Below, in pieces: positions 1 through 6,596 of a DNA stretch of 15,182 nucleotides. This DNA comes from Azonexaceae bacterium. Lineage in GTDB: Bacteria > Pseudomonadota > Gammaproteobacteria > Burkholderiales > Rhodocyclaceae. How positions within the stretch are numbered: position 1 is the first letter of the stretch; every line of letters begins with the position of its first letter. Position numbers and translations under genes: made by a program. Location of the stretch: positions 1 to 15,182 of the forward strand of contig SSTB01000079.1 in the NCBI GenBank assembly GCA_009469665.1. The letters are read 5' to 3'. The notes below the pieces were generated by a model. The model saw nothing but the letters and a program-made list of their open reading frames with translations, was not told the DNA's origin and searched no databases.

Positions 1-630
1 ATGCAACAGGGCATCGGCTGGGCCCTGGACATCAGCGTCGCCGTGCCGGTGATGAAAGACCTCGGCATCGCGCTGCCCCGCATCCGGGAAGCGCCCCCGG
101 GCTGGGTCGAGAGCAACCCGGGCCTGATGTGGGCCGTCATCGGCGGGGGAGTGGCCATGCTCTTGGGCGGCATTGGCTTTGGAGTCGTTCTGCGCCGACG
201 CTCTGCTCGGCCGGCGGGAGCCCCTTCCCCGGCGGCCGTAGCGCGGACCCCTCCCCCCATGCCCCCCGCCGCGGCGCCTGCGGCGGCCCCCATCGACGCC
301 ACCGTGGTGGCCCGGTCCGGCATCGGTGGCCTGGCCATCCTGTTTCGCAGCGGCCCCCTGAGCGGGCAGCGTATCGAAGTCCCGCCCGGGGGCAGCTACC
401 TGGGCCGCGACGGCTCCAAATCCAATCTTGTGGTCGTGGCCGACAAGATTTCCGGCCGCCACCTGTGGATCGGCCAGCGCAACGGGGTCTGGGTGGTTTC
501 GGACCCCGGCTCGACCAACGGCACCTTCGTGAACGACGTCGCCCGCGGACGCGTCACCGAACAGCCCGTGCGACGCGGCGACGTGGTGATCCTCTCCCCG
601 GACGCCGTGGTCAGCTTCGAGGTTCTGTAA
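1..630 (+). CDS. Membrane-anchored FHA-domain protein, probably 5'-truncated
   Basis: The readable part is 209 residues. Residues about 42-65 form one hydrophobic membrane segment followed by an Arg-rich stop-transfer stretch. A Pro/Ala-rich linker runs to about residue 100. A C-terminal forkhead-associated domain (about 111-209) follows, with the hallmark signatures LGRDG (134-138), SGRH (151-154) and the loop STNGTF (171-176). FHA domains bind phosphothreonine peptides, and here the domain would face the cytoplasm. The window opens exactly on an ATG in this frame, but the first 40 residues do not look like a natural N-terminus. They resemble the tail of an extracytoplasmic domain, so I think the real gene starts upstream. 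The stop abuts the stop of the ccdA-like gene on the other strand with no spacer. The FHA call is firm; the N-terminal domain and the partner kinase are unknown. Confidence 0.85.
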   Translation: MQQGIGWALDISVAVPVMKDLGIALPRIREAPPGWVESNPGLMWAVIGGGVAMLLGGIGFGVVLRRRSARPAGAPSPAAVARTPPPMPPAAAPAAAPIDATVVARSGIGGLAILFRSGPLSGQRIEVPPGGSYLGRDGSKSNLVVVADKISGRHLWIGQRNGVWVVSDPGSTNGTFVNDVARGRVTEQPVRRGDVVILSPDAVVSFEVL

Positions 631-1359
631 TCAAAGAGAGGTCGTCAGCGCCACGAACCATTCCGGCGCAACGCTCAAAATCCAGGCCTCGAAGCGCTTG
701 TCGAGGCCTGACAGGATGAGCAGCCCCAGGAGCAGCATGACGCCGCCCAGGAGCCGCTTGCCCGCCTTGCCGGCCGCCAGCAGGCGACCGCGCATCCTGC
801 CCAGGGCCTGCCGCGAGACCACCCCCAGAATCACCAGGGGCAGCGCGGCGCCGATACCGAAGACGGCCATCAGCGCGGTCACTTGCAGCAGATCGCGCCC
901 CTGGCTCGCCAGGGTGATGGCGGCGCCGAGGGTCGGTCCCACACAGGGGCTCCAGACCACGCCGAGCAGGAGCCCGAGGACGAACTGCCCCGGGAGCCCG
1001 TCTAGGGTGATGCGGGCGAGCAGGGATTGACCGGCGCCGGACAGACCTGAAGTCGCCGCAGCGAAGCGCTCCTGCAGCCGCCCCGAGAGCAGCACCAAGC
1101 CAAAGCCGAGCAGCAGGATTGCCGCCACATTGCGCAAAGCGCCCTGGTCGATGCCGACGGCAACCCCCAGGCTGGCGACCAGAACCCCCACCACGGTGAA
1201 AGACAGGGCGAGCCCCCCGGCCAGGGCGAAGGGCCCCAGTCGGTGCGCCGCAAGGGCCGTCGCGAGGAGGATGGGCACCAGAGGCAACACGCAGGGCGAC
1301 AGGGTGGACAGCCCCCCTGCCGCCAGGGCGAGGGCAAAGGTGGCCGGACCGAAATCCAT
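631..1359 (-). CDS. CcdA/DsbD-type transmembrane thiol-disulfide reductase
   Basis: This 242-residue protein is almost wholly hydrophobic, with about six membrane spans. It has the paired Pro-flanked cysteines typical of CcdA: SPCVLP (Cys23) in the first span and SPCVGP (Cys139) in the fourth. CcdA proteins take electrons from cytoplasmic thioredoxin and pass them across the membrane to a periplasmic thioredoxin-like protein, serving cytochrome c maturation or disulfide repair. The gene lies 14 bp downstream of an exported thioredoxin-like gene on the same strand, so the two are very likely cotranscribed and are probable redox partners. Length and topology fit stand-alone CcdA rather than full DsbD, because no fused periplasmic domains are present. 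No other cytochrome c maturation gene is visible, so the final substrate is undetermined. Confidence 0.9.
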   Translation of the reverse strand: MDFGPATFALALAAGGLSTLSPCVLPLVPILLATALAAHRLGPFALAGGLALSFTVVGVLVASLGVAVGIDQGALRNVAAILLLGFGLVLLSGRLQERFAAATSGLSGAGQSLLARITLDGLPGQFVLGLLLGVVWSPCVGPTLGAAITLASQGRDLLQVTALMAVFGIGAALPLVILGVVSRQALGRMRGRLLAAGKAGKRLLGGVMLLLGLLILSGLDKRFEAWILSVAPEWFVALTTSL

Positions 1360-1373
1360 GGCCGGACGCCCGC

Positions 1374-1754
1374 CTAGAGCGCCTGCTTGAGAAAGGCCGC
1401 CACCTGATCCTTGCGGGTCTCGCCCGTGAGGCGACCGATTTCCTTGCCGCCGCGGTAGAGGACGAGGGTGCTCTGCATGGTGGCCTTGTGGGCGCGCAGG
1501 GCGTTCTTCTGCTTGTCGTAATCGACCCGCAGTACGGTAAGCGCCTTCATCTCGGGGGTGGGCAGCAGTTCATCGAGCACCTTGTCCTGGGCCTTGCAGA
1601 TAGGGCACCAATCAGCGTGGATGAAGACCAGGACGGGCTTACCCTCTTTCTGGAGAGTGTCGAAGCGGGCCTGGTCGTAGGCGACACCAGCCGCGAAGGC
1701 CTGCCCGGCCACGAGGGCAAGGCCGATGAAGAAGAGTCTGAACAGTTTGAGCAT
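1374..1754 (-). CDS. Exported thioredoxin-like protein (WCPIC)
   Basis: The protein has 126 residues from the chosen start: a signal peptide (about 1-22, ending around AFAAG) and a thioredoxin fold with active site WCPIC (Cys50, Cys53). The start at 1754 is preferred over an in-frame ATG 24 bases upstream because a clean GGAGG lies five bases ahead of it and the signal peptide begins there. The position normally held by the cis-proline opposite the active site reads MQSTL, so Ser96 replaces Pro. That change is expected to alter substrate handling. The gene directly precedes the CcdA-like gene, which should keep this protein reduced in the periplasm. It could act in cytochrome c haem ligation or in repair of oxidised periplasmic thiols. 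The family call is strong; the substrate is unknown. Confidence 0.9.
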   Translation of the reverse strand: MLKLFRLFFIGLALVAGQAFAAGVAYDQARFDTLQKEGKPVLVFIHADWCPICKAQDKVLDELLPTPEMKALTVLRVDYDKQKNALRAHKATMQSTLVLYRGGKEIGRLTGETRKDQVAAFLKQAL

Positions 1755-1759
1755 GGCAA

Positions 1760-1764
1760 CCTCC
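1760..1764 (-). promoter_or_regulatory. Ribosome binding site deciding the thioredoxin-like start
   Basis: GGAGG on the minus strand sits five bases before the ATG at 1754. It supports that start over the in-frame ATG at 1778. Confidence 0.7.
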
Positions 1765-1811
1765 GGAGAGCAGCGCAACGACCCGAAAAGGGTGCTAACG
1801 CTGGATGGACA

Positions 1812-1846
1812 GGACCTGCGGACCGCCGGACCGTAACGCCGGGACC
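1812..1846. repeat. Four GGACC pentamers in the spacer upstream of the thioredoxin-like gene
   Basis: GGACC occurs at 1812, 1820, 1828 and 1842. The first three form a strict 8-base tandem (GGACCNNN) and the fourth follows 14 bases later. The repeat lies in the 162-bp spacer between the thioredoxin-like gene and the response regulator gene. I see no promoter or terminator in that spacer that I would defend. The repeat has no assigned role and may be chance in GC-rich DNA. Confidence 0.3.
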
Positions 1847-1916
1847 GCTCCTGCAGAGTAGTCGGTCTGACGCGGGAAACCTTACGGGGAGGCGAACGAA
1901 CTGCCCCGCCCGCGAC

Positions 1917-2717
1917 TCAGTTCAGAACCGCATCCCCGATCAGCCTGCGAATCGAGGTCGCCTCGAAGGGCTTGTCGCAGATGGCCGAAACGCCGGCTTT
2001 TTCCACCGCCGCCAGTCGCCCCATATTCTGTTCGCTGGTCACCATGAGCACCGGCACCGCGTTCTGCCAGCTCTGGGTGCGGATGTACTCGGTGAGTTCG
2101 CGGCCGTCCATTTCCGGCATGTTGTAGTCGGTAATGACCAGATCGACCATGGTGTTCTGCAGGCAATCCACCGCTTCCTTGCCATTCACGGCTTCGGTGA
2201 TACGTTCGATGCCCAGCTCTTCCAGGAGACGGCGTAGGTGACGACGCGAAGCCATGCTGTCGTCCACCAGGAGAACCCGCAGGCGCTCCAGTTCGGCCGC
2301 ATCCAGGTCCGCCGGGGGATTGAGGTAATCGGCTGCGGCGTAGAGGGCTCTGGCAAGCTGCTGCTCGTTGAAAGGCTTGCCCAGAATGCTGCAGGCGCCG
2401 GCCTGGCGCACGGGATCGAGAACCTGGGGCCGCGTCTCACTGGAAATGAGGATGAAGGGCACCGCCTCCAGGTAAGGGTCGGCGCGCATGGCGGCCACCA
2501 GATCGGTTCCCGCCTGGTCCGGCAGGTAGAGACTGCTGATGACCACCCAGCCCCGATCGACCTTCTGCAGGGCCAGCAGCGCCTCGGCGCCGGTCTGGCA
2601 GACTTCCGTGCTGCCGACGCCCTGGTTGGCGAGCATGCGACTCACCAGATGGGCCTGCATGGTCGAAGGCTCGACCAGAACGACATGAATTTCGGCAAGG
2701 GCTGAAGAACCCGGCAT
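1917..2717 (-). CDS. Tandem-receiver response regulator with a degenerate first receiver
   Basis: The 266 residues hold two CheY-like receiver domains and no output domain. Receiver 2 (about 146-266) is canonical: acidic pair Asp152-Asp153, phospho-acceptor Asp197 in ITDYNMPEMDG, Thr227 and Lys249 in DKPF. Receiver 1 (about 10-130) keeps the fold and the Lys114 of GKPF. Its acidic pair is replaced by Glu16-Pro17, and the acceptor position is Ser62 (ISSLYLP), so it should not be phosphorylated in the usual way. Two-receiver proteins without output domains usually work as phosphate relays or by protein-protein contact. No histidine kinase is adjacent, so the partner is unknown. A strong extended -10 box lies about 30 bases upstream, so the gene probably has its own promoter despite lying downstream of the pirin gene. 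Confidence 0.92.
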   Translation of the reverse strand: MPGSSALAEIHVVLVEPSTMQAHLVSRMLANQGVGSTEVCQTGAEALLALQKVDRGWVVISSLYLPDQAGTDLVAAMRADPYLEAVPFILISSETRPQVLDPVRQAGACSILGKPFNEQQLARALYAAADYLNPPADLDAAELERLRVLLVDDSMASRRHLRRLLEELGIERITEAVNGKEAVDCLQNTMVDLVITDYNMPEMDGRELTEYIRTQSWQNAVPVLMVTSEQNMGRLAAVEKAGVSAICDKPFEATSIRRLIGDAVLN

Positions 2718-2749
2718 GGCTGCACCCCCTGAAAACGCTGCGTCCGGCC

Positions 2750-2758
2750 ACTATAGCA
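2750..2758 (-). promoter_or_regulatory. Candidate extended -10 promoter for the tandem-receiver gene
   Basis: On the minus strand the sequence TGCTATAGT matches an extended -10 element (TGn plus a near-consensus hexamer). It is placed so that the start codon at 2717 would follow a leader of roughly 25 bases. No good -35 box is visible, as is common for extended -10 promoters. Confidence 0.4.
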
Positions 2759-2813
2759 GGAGGTTCGAGCCGCGGGGAGCGGACCGGCGCGGGGCAACGC
2801 CCCTGCTCCAACC

Positions 2814-3524
2814 CTAGTGCCCCCCCGGCGGCAGGTCGAAGAAGAGAATCTCGCTGCCTTTTGCCGCCGAAAATTCCAGCCGTCCTTCATCTGCCACCTT
2901 GGCCCCGTCACCGCCCTCCAGGGCGAGGCCGTTCAGACTCAGGGCACCGGAAACCAGATGGACGTAGGCCAGGCGCCCCGGGTCCAGAGGAGTGACCAAG
3001 CGCTCGCCGGGCGCCAGGAGGGCGGCATGGATGCGGGCATCCTGGCCGATGGAGAGACTCCCTTCGGCGCCGTCGGGCGTGGCAACCGGACTGAGGCGGC
3101 CCCGCCGGGCGACCGGAGAAAGCACCTTCTGTTCGTAGCTTGCCGGCGTCCCGCGCCGGGCCGGCTCGATCCAGATTTGCAGGAGATGGGTCTCTTCCCG
3201 CAAGGAGGGATTGAATTCGCTATGCAGGATGCCGCGGCCGGCACTCATGCGCTGCACCTCCCCCGGCCCGATGACGCCGCCGTTGCCCAGGCTGTCCCGG
3301 TGTTCGAGGCTTCCGGCCAGAAGGTAGGTGACCACCTCCATGTCCCGATGCCCATGCATGCCGAAGCCGCGGCCGGGTTGGATACGGTCCTCGTTCAGGA
3401 CGCGCAGGCAACCCCAGCCCATTTCGTCCGGGTCATGGTAATCGGCGAAGGAAAAACTGTGTCGTGCCAGCAGCCAGCCGTGGTCGGCGTGACCGCGCTC
3501 GGAAGAAGGGCGCAGGCGGATCAT
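2814..3524 (-). CDS. Pirin-family protein, YhhW-like with intact metal site
   Basis: This 236-residue bicupin resembles Escherichia coli YhhW (about 231 residues), whose quercetin-degrading dioxygenase activity is known. The metal ligands are all present: His57 and His59 in GMHGHRDMEV, and His101 and Glu103 in GILHSEFN. The N-terminal half therefore looks catalytically competent. The C-terminal cupin has no ligand set that I can see, as is usual for pirins. The start is supported by AAGGAG seven bases upstream of the ATG. It lies 51 bp after the ParA-like gene on the same strand and may share its transcript. The natural substrate of bacterial pirins is mostly unknown, so quercetinase activity is a family-level suggestion only. 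Confidence 0.92.
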   Translation of the reverse strand: MIRLRPSSERGHADHGWLLARHSFSFADYHDPDEMGWGCLRVLNEDRIQPGRGFGMHGHRDMEVVTYLLAGSLEHRDSLGNGGVIGPGEVQRMSAGRGILHSEFNPSLREETHLLQIWIEPARRGTPASYEQKVLSPVARRGRLSPVATPDGAEGSLSIGQDARIHAALLAPGERLVTPLDPGRLAYVHLVSGALSLNGLALEGGDGAKVADEGRLEFSAAKGSEILFFDLPPGGH

Positions 3525-3575
3525 CTCCGGACTCCTTGGGAATTCCGGGGTTGGACCCGCCTCCGGGACGGCGGT

Positions 3576-4199
3576 TCAGGCCTCGACCCACTCCAGGATC
3601 GGCTGCCACTGCTCCACGTCGCGCTCGTTGCGCGAGGGGGGCAGGTCGAAGAGGGTGAGGCCGGCAGCGGCGGCCTGGACGTAGAGTTGGGTATCTCTGA
3701 GGCAGGTCAGCACCGGGACTTCCAGCGTGGCGAAGAAGCGCTCCAAATCCCCCGCAGCGCGGGTGCGGGCGTCGACCCGCATGCCCACCACCGCCACATC
3801 GGCCCGCCCCTTGCGCACCGTCTTTTCTGCCAGGAGTTCGGTGAGAAAGCGGCGGCTGGCCTGCATGTCGAAGAAGGAGGGCTGCACCGGCACGATGACG
3901 CGCGACGAGAGTTTGAGCACTTTCTCCAGAGTCTTGCCGCGCAGGCCCGCCGGGGTGTCGAGGACGGCGTGGGTGACGCCCTTGGGGGGCCGTGCGATGT
4001 CATCGGGGCCGATTTCCCAGGTGCTGATGGCGGGCACCGCCGCCGGGCGCAGGGCGAGCCACTCGCGGGAGGACTGCTGGCGGTCGATGTCGCCCAGCAT
4101 GACGCGCTGCCCCCTGGCCGCAAAGTAACCGGCCAGGCTGGTGGCCAGGGTGCTCTTGCCAGAGCCTCCCTTGGGATTGGCCACCAGGAAAAGCTTCAC
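3576..4199 (-). CDS. Orphan ParA/MinD-like P-loop ATPase
   Basis: The protein has 207 residues with a deviant Walker A motif, KGGSGKST (residues 10-17), carrying the signature Lys10 and catalytic Lys15. It has the DID segment of the A' motif (37-39) and a Walker B-like AVLDTPAG (Asp81). ParA ATPases dimerise on ATP, and many position cargo on the nucleoid or membrane. This one is short for a chromosomal ParA, has no N-terminal DNA-binding domain, and has no ParB or centromere-like repeat nearby. It belongs with the small orphan ParA group. The start codon is GTG, overlapping the stop of the upstream TAXI-type gene by four bases (GTGA), so the two are almost certainly translationally coupled. 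Cargo is unknown; the coupling suggests a task linked to the membrane protein upstream. Confidence 0.88.
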   Translation of the reverse strand: MKLFLVANPKGGSGKSTLATSLAGYFAARGQRVMLGDIDRQQSSREWLALRPAAVPAISTWEIGPDDIARPPKGVTHAVLDTPAGLRGKTLEKVLKLSSRVIVPVQPSFFDMQASRRFLTELLAEKTVRKGRADVAVVGMRVDARTRAAGDLERFFATLEVPVLTCLRDTQLYVQAAAAGLTLFDLPPSRNERDVEQWQPILEWVEA

Positions 4200-5515
4200 C
4201 GCGCCGGTCCCAGCTTGTCCAGGGTCTTGCGCACCAGGTTCACATGCCCCCGCAAGGTATAGACCAGATCGGTGAAGGCCAGCGGCACCCGCAGGCGGCT
4301 GGCCTCGTCATCCAGGGCGTCGAGGCGGCTGCGGTACTCCGGCAGGCGGGCCGCATCGAAATGCTCTTTCAGATCGTCCTCCAGGAATTTCAACTCTCCG
4401 TAGCAACGGAAAATCTTGGAGCGGATGCGCCAGGAGTAGATCGCCGGCGCCACCTTGAGCAGGGGAATGAGCAGGGCGATGATGGGCACCAGCATGACGA
4501 TGAGCCGATCGGCCAGCACGGCGAGCCAGAAAGGCAAGTAGCGCTGCAAGAAGGGCGGGCCGGATTTGTAATAGCGGGCCGCCTCGGGCGAGAGCGGCAG
4601 CATGGGATCCTTGTAGGCCGGGAATTCGCCCGCGTCCTGGAAGAAGCCGGCCTTGCCGTGCACCTCGCTCGCCGCCTGGAGAAGCAGGCTCTGGAGGGCA
4701 GGGTGGAGGTCATCGCGCACGGCGAGATTGGCCGTCGGCGCCAGGACACGGATGTCTTCCGGCGGAAAATCCCGCACCAGGTCGGCGACGCCCTTGGGGA
4801 AGGTCAGGCGGGTGAGGAAGGGGAAGCGACGCTGGTAGGCGCCGGACTGGGAGAAGCTCATCACCCGCACCCCGGGGGAACGCAGGAGCACCTGGACGAC
4901 GGGGGCGTTCTCGGCAGCGATGATAAAGGCGGCGTCAATGCGCCCCTGCTGGAGTTCTTCCGCCGCCTTGAGGCCTGACAGGGGCACCAGATGCTCGCCG
5001 GGCTTGATCTCGTTGGCTTCCAGCAATTGCTGCGCCAGTTGACGCACGCCGGAGCCCTCCTGGCCGATGGCGATGCGCTTGCCCTGGAGATCCGTCAGGC
5101 GCGTGAGGGCCGCCGCTCCGCGGTAGAAGACCCACACCGGCTCGTAGAACATGCTGCCCAGGGACAGGAGGCCAGAATCTTCCTGCCCGTCCTCCGCCGG
5201 CGTCACCACGCCCCCCTGCACGAAGGCCACATCGGCCTCGCCGCCCTTCAGCCGCTCCAGATTCTGCAACGACCCGGCAGAAGTCAGCACTTCCAGGGCG
5301 ATGCCGTCCCGGGCCAGGATGGCGGCGTAGCGTTTGGCAAACTGGTAGTAAGCCCCCGCCTCGCCGCCGGTGCTGATGACGATGCGGCTGGGCGGCGCCG
5401 GCTGGACGAACTGATAAGCGACGACGAAGCCCATCCCGACGATGAGGATGATCCACCAGGCGGTGGCGAAGAGGTCGCGCAGGGAGAGAATGCCTGCCTT
5501 GATGCGGGCCATCAT
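4196..5515 (-). CDS. Membrane-tethered TAXI-family solute-binding protein with cytoplasmic tail
   Basis: The 439 residues have an N-terminal membrane span (about 16-36), a periplasmic TAXI-type binding domain (about 43-320; start RIVISTGGEAGAYYQFAK), a second long hydrophobic segment (about 329-357) and an 80-residue charged C-terminal region predicted to be cytoplasmic. TAXI proteins are the binding subunits of TRAP transporters. However, no DctQ/DctM-like permease is next to it, and a two-span anchor with a cytoplasmic tail is unlike a free periplasmic subunit. It may instead sense a ligand and signal inward. The start is the first of two adjacent ATG codons and overlaps the quinone oxidoreductase stop as ATGA. 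The 3' end overlaps the ParA-like start. The family call is firm; a sensory rather than transport role is my inference. Confidence 0.88.
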   Translation of the reverse strand: MMARIKAGILSLRDLFATAWWIILIVGMGFVVAYQFVQPAPPSRIVISTGGEAGAYYQFAKRYAAILARDGIALEVLTSAGSLQNLERLKGGEADVAFVQGGVVTPAEDGQEDSGLLSLGSMFYEPVWVFYRGAAALTRLTDLQGKRIAIGQEGSGVRQLAQQLLEANEIKPGEHLVPLSGLKAAEELQQGRIDAAFIIAAENAPVVQVLLRSPGVRVMSFSQSGAYQRRFPFLTRLTFPKGVADLVRDFPPEDIRVLAPTANLAVRDDLHPALQSLLLQAASEVHGKAGFFQDAGEFPAYKDPMLPLSPEAARYYKSGPPFLQRYLPFWLAVLADRLIVMLVPIIALLIPLLKVAPAIYSWRIRSKIFRCYGELKFLEDDLKEHFDAARLPEYRSRLDALDDEASRLRVPLAFTDLVYTLRGHVNLVRKTLDKLGPAR

Positions 5516-6483
5516 GGAATAAGGATGCTGGACCCGGTGGTCCGGCGGGCCTCCAGGTCGCGATGGGCCTGAGCCGCATCGGCCAGGGCGTAGGTCTGCT
5601 GGACCTCGATGCGCAGGCCCGCCGCCACCTGGGCGAAGAGCTCGCCGCCCAGGGCCTGCAGGTCCGCACGCCGGGCGGTGTAATGCATGAGGGTCGGCCG
5701 GGTCACGAAGAGCGAGCCCTTTTGCGACAGGAGCAGGAGGTCGAGGGGCGGCACGGGGCCCGAGGCATTGCCGTAGCTCACCATCGTCCCCAGGGGGCGC
5801 AGACAGTCGAGGGAACCCGGGAAGGTGTCCTTGCCCACCCCGTCATAGACGACGGAGACGCCCTCGCCGCCAGTGATTTCGCGCACCCGGGCGGTGAAAT
5901 CCTCGGTGCTGTAGTTGATGACGTGATCGCAGCCGTGGGCGCTCGCCAGGGCGGCCTTGGCCGCGGAGCCCACGGTGCCGATGACCGTGGCGCCGAGGGC
6001 CTTGGCCCACTGGCAGGCGATGAGGCCGACGCCCCCCGCGGCGGCATGGACGAGGACCGCGTCGCCGGCCCGCACGGCGTAGGTCCGGCGCAGCAGATAG
6101 GCGGCCGTCAAGCCCTGCAGCATCATCGCCGCCGCCGTCTCGAAGGCGATGCCACTGGGCAGCACCAGCAGGCGATGGGCCGGGAGGTTGCGCACCTGGG
6201 CGTAGGCCCCCACCGGCCCCCCGGCGTAGGCCACCCGGTCGCCGACCGCCACTTCACTGACGCCCTCGCCTACCGCCTCGACCACTCCGGCGCCTTCCAG
6301 GCCGATCCCGCTGGGCAGTGGCAATGGATAGAGGCCGGTACGGTGGTAGACGTCGATGAAGTTGAGGCCCACGGCGGCGTGACGCACCCGGGCTTCCCCG
6401 GGCGCCGGTGGCGCCAGCTCGACGGCCTCCCAGACGAGCTTCTCGGGACCGCCGGTGGCATGGATGCGAATGGCGTGGGGCAT
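5512..6483 (-). CDS. qor: Zinc-independent quinone oxidoreductase (MDR superfamily)
   Basis: At 323 residues it is close to Escherichia coli QorA (about 327). It has a GroES-like N-terminal half and a nucleotide-binding fold with the AAGGVG motif (148-153). The zinc-binding cysteines and histidines of the alcohol dehydrogenases are absent, which places it in the NADPH:quinone reductase branch. It would reduce quinones by one-electron transfer in the cytoplasm. The start is supported by GAGGA six bases upstream. The stop overlaps the TAXI-type gene, so this appears to be the first gene of a three-gene operon, although no functional link among the three is obvious. The spacer to the divergent HD-GYP gene is 113 bp, and I see no convincing promoter for this gene in it. 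Confidence 0.92.
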   Translation of the reverse strand: MPHAIRIHATGGPEKLVWEAVELAPPAPGEARVRHAAVGLNFIDVYHRTGLYPLPLPSGIGLEGAGVVEAVGEGVSEVAVGDRVAYAGGPVGAYAQVRNLPAHRLLVLPSGIAFETAAAMMLQGLTAAYLLRRTYAVRAGDAVLVHAAAGGVGLIACQWAKALGATVIGTVGSAAKAALASAHGCDHVINYSTEDFTARVREITGGEGVSVVYDGVGKDTFPGSLDCLRPLGTMVSYGNASGPVPPLDLLLLSQKGSLFVTRPTLMHYTARRADLQALGGELFAQVAAGLRIEVQQTYALADAAQAHRDLEARRTTGSSILIP

Positions 6484-6596
6484 GTCGTTTCCTCAGACAG
6501 TGGATGCGGCAGAGCGGCAAGGGCAGCGAGGGCGCTTCCCGAAGGCGGGAGAGTATCACTGGCCCCGCTCTCGAATCCACCCGGTATCATGCGCTC

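Noticed and set aside
2791..2803. GGGGC-AAC-GCCCC hairpin after the pirin gene, considered as terminator
   Set aside because: The stem is only five pairs and no T-run follows on the minus strand.
3557..3574. CCGCC...GGCGG inverted repeat between the ParA-like and pirin genes, considered as terminator
   Set aside because: Short stem, eight-base loop and no T-run; common by chance in this base composition.
3576..4199. Chromosome partition locus (parAB-parS)
   Set aside because: The ATPase is short, has no ParB partner next to it and no parS-like palindrome was seen; it fits an orphan ParA better.
2817..4262. 481-codon open frame opposite the pirin and ParA-like genes
   Set aside because: It spans two well-supported genes and their spacer, has no ribosome binding site, and gives a His/Arg/Gly-rich sequence typical of shadows.
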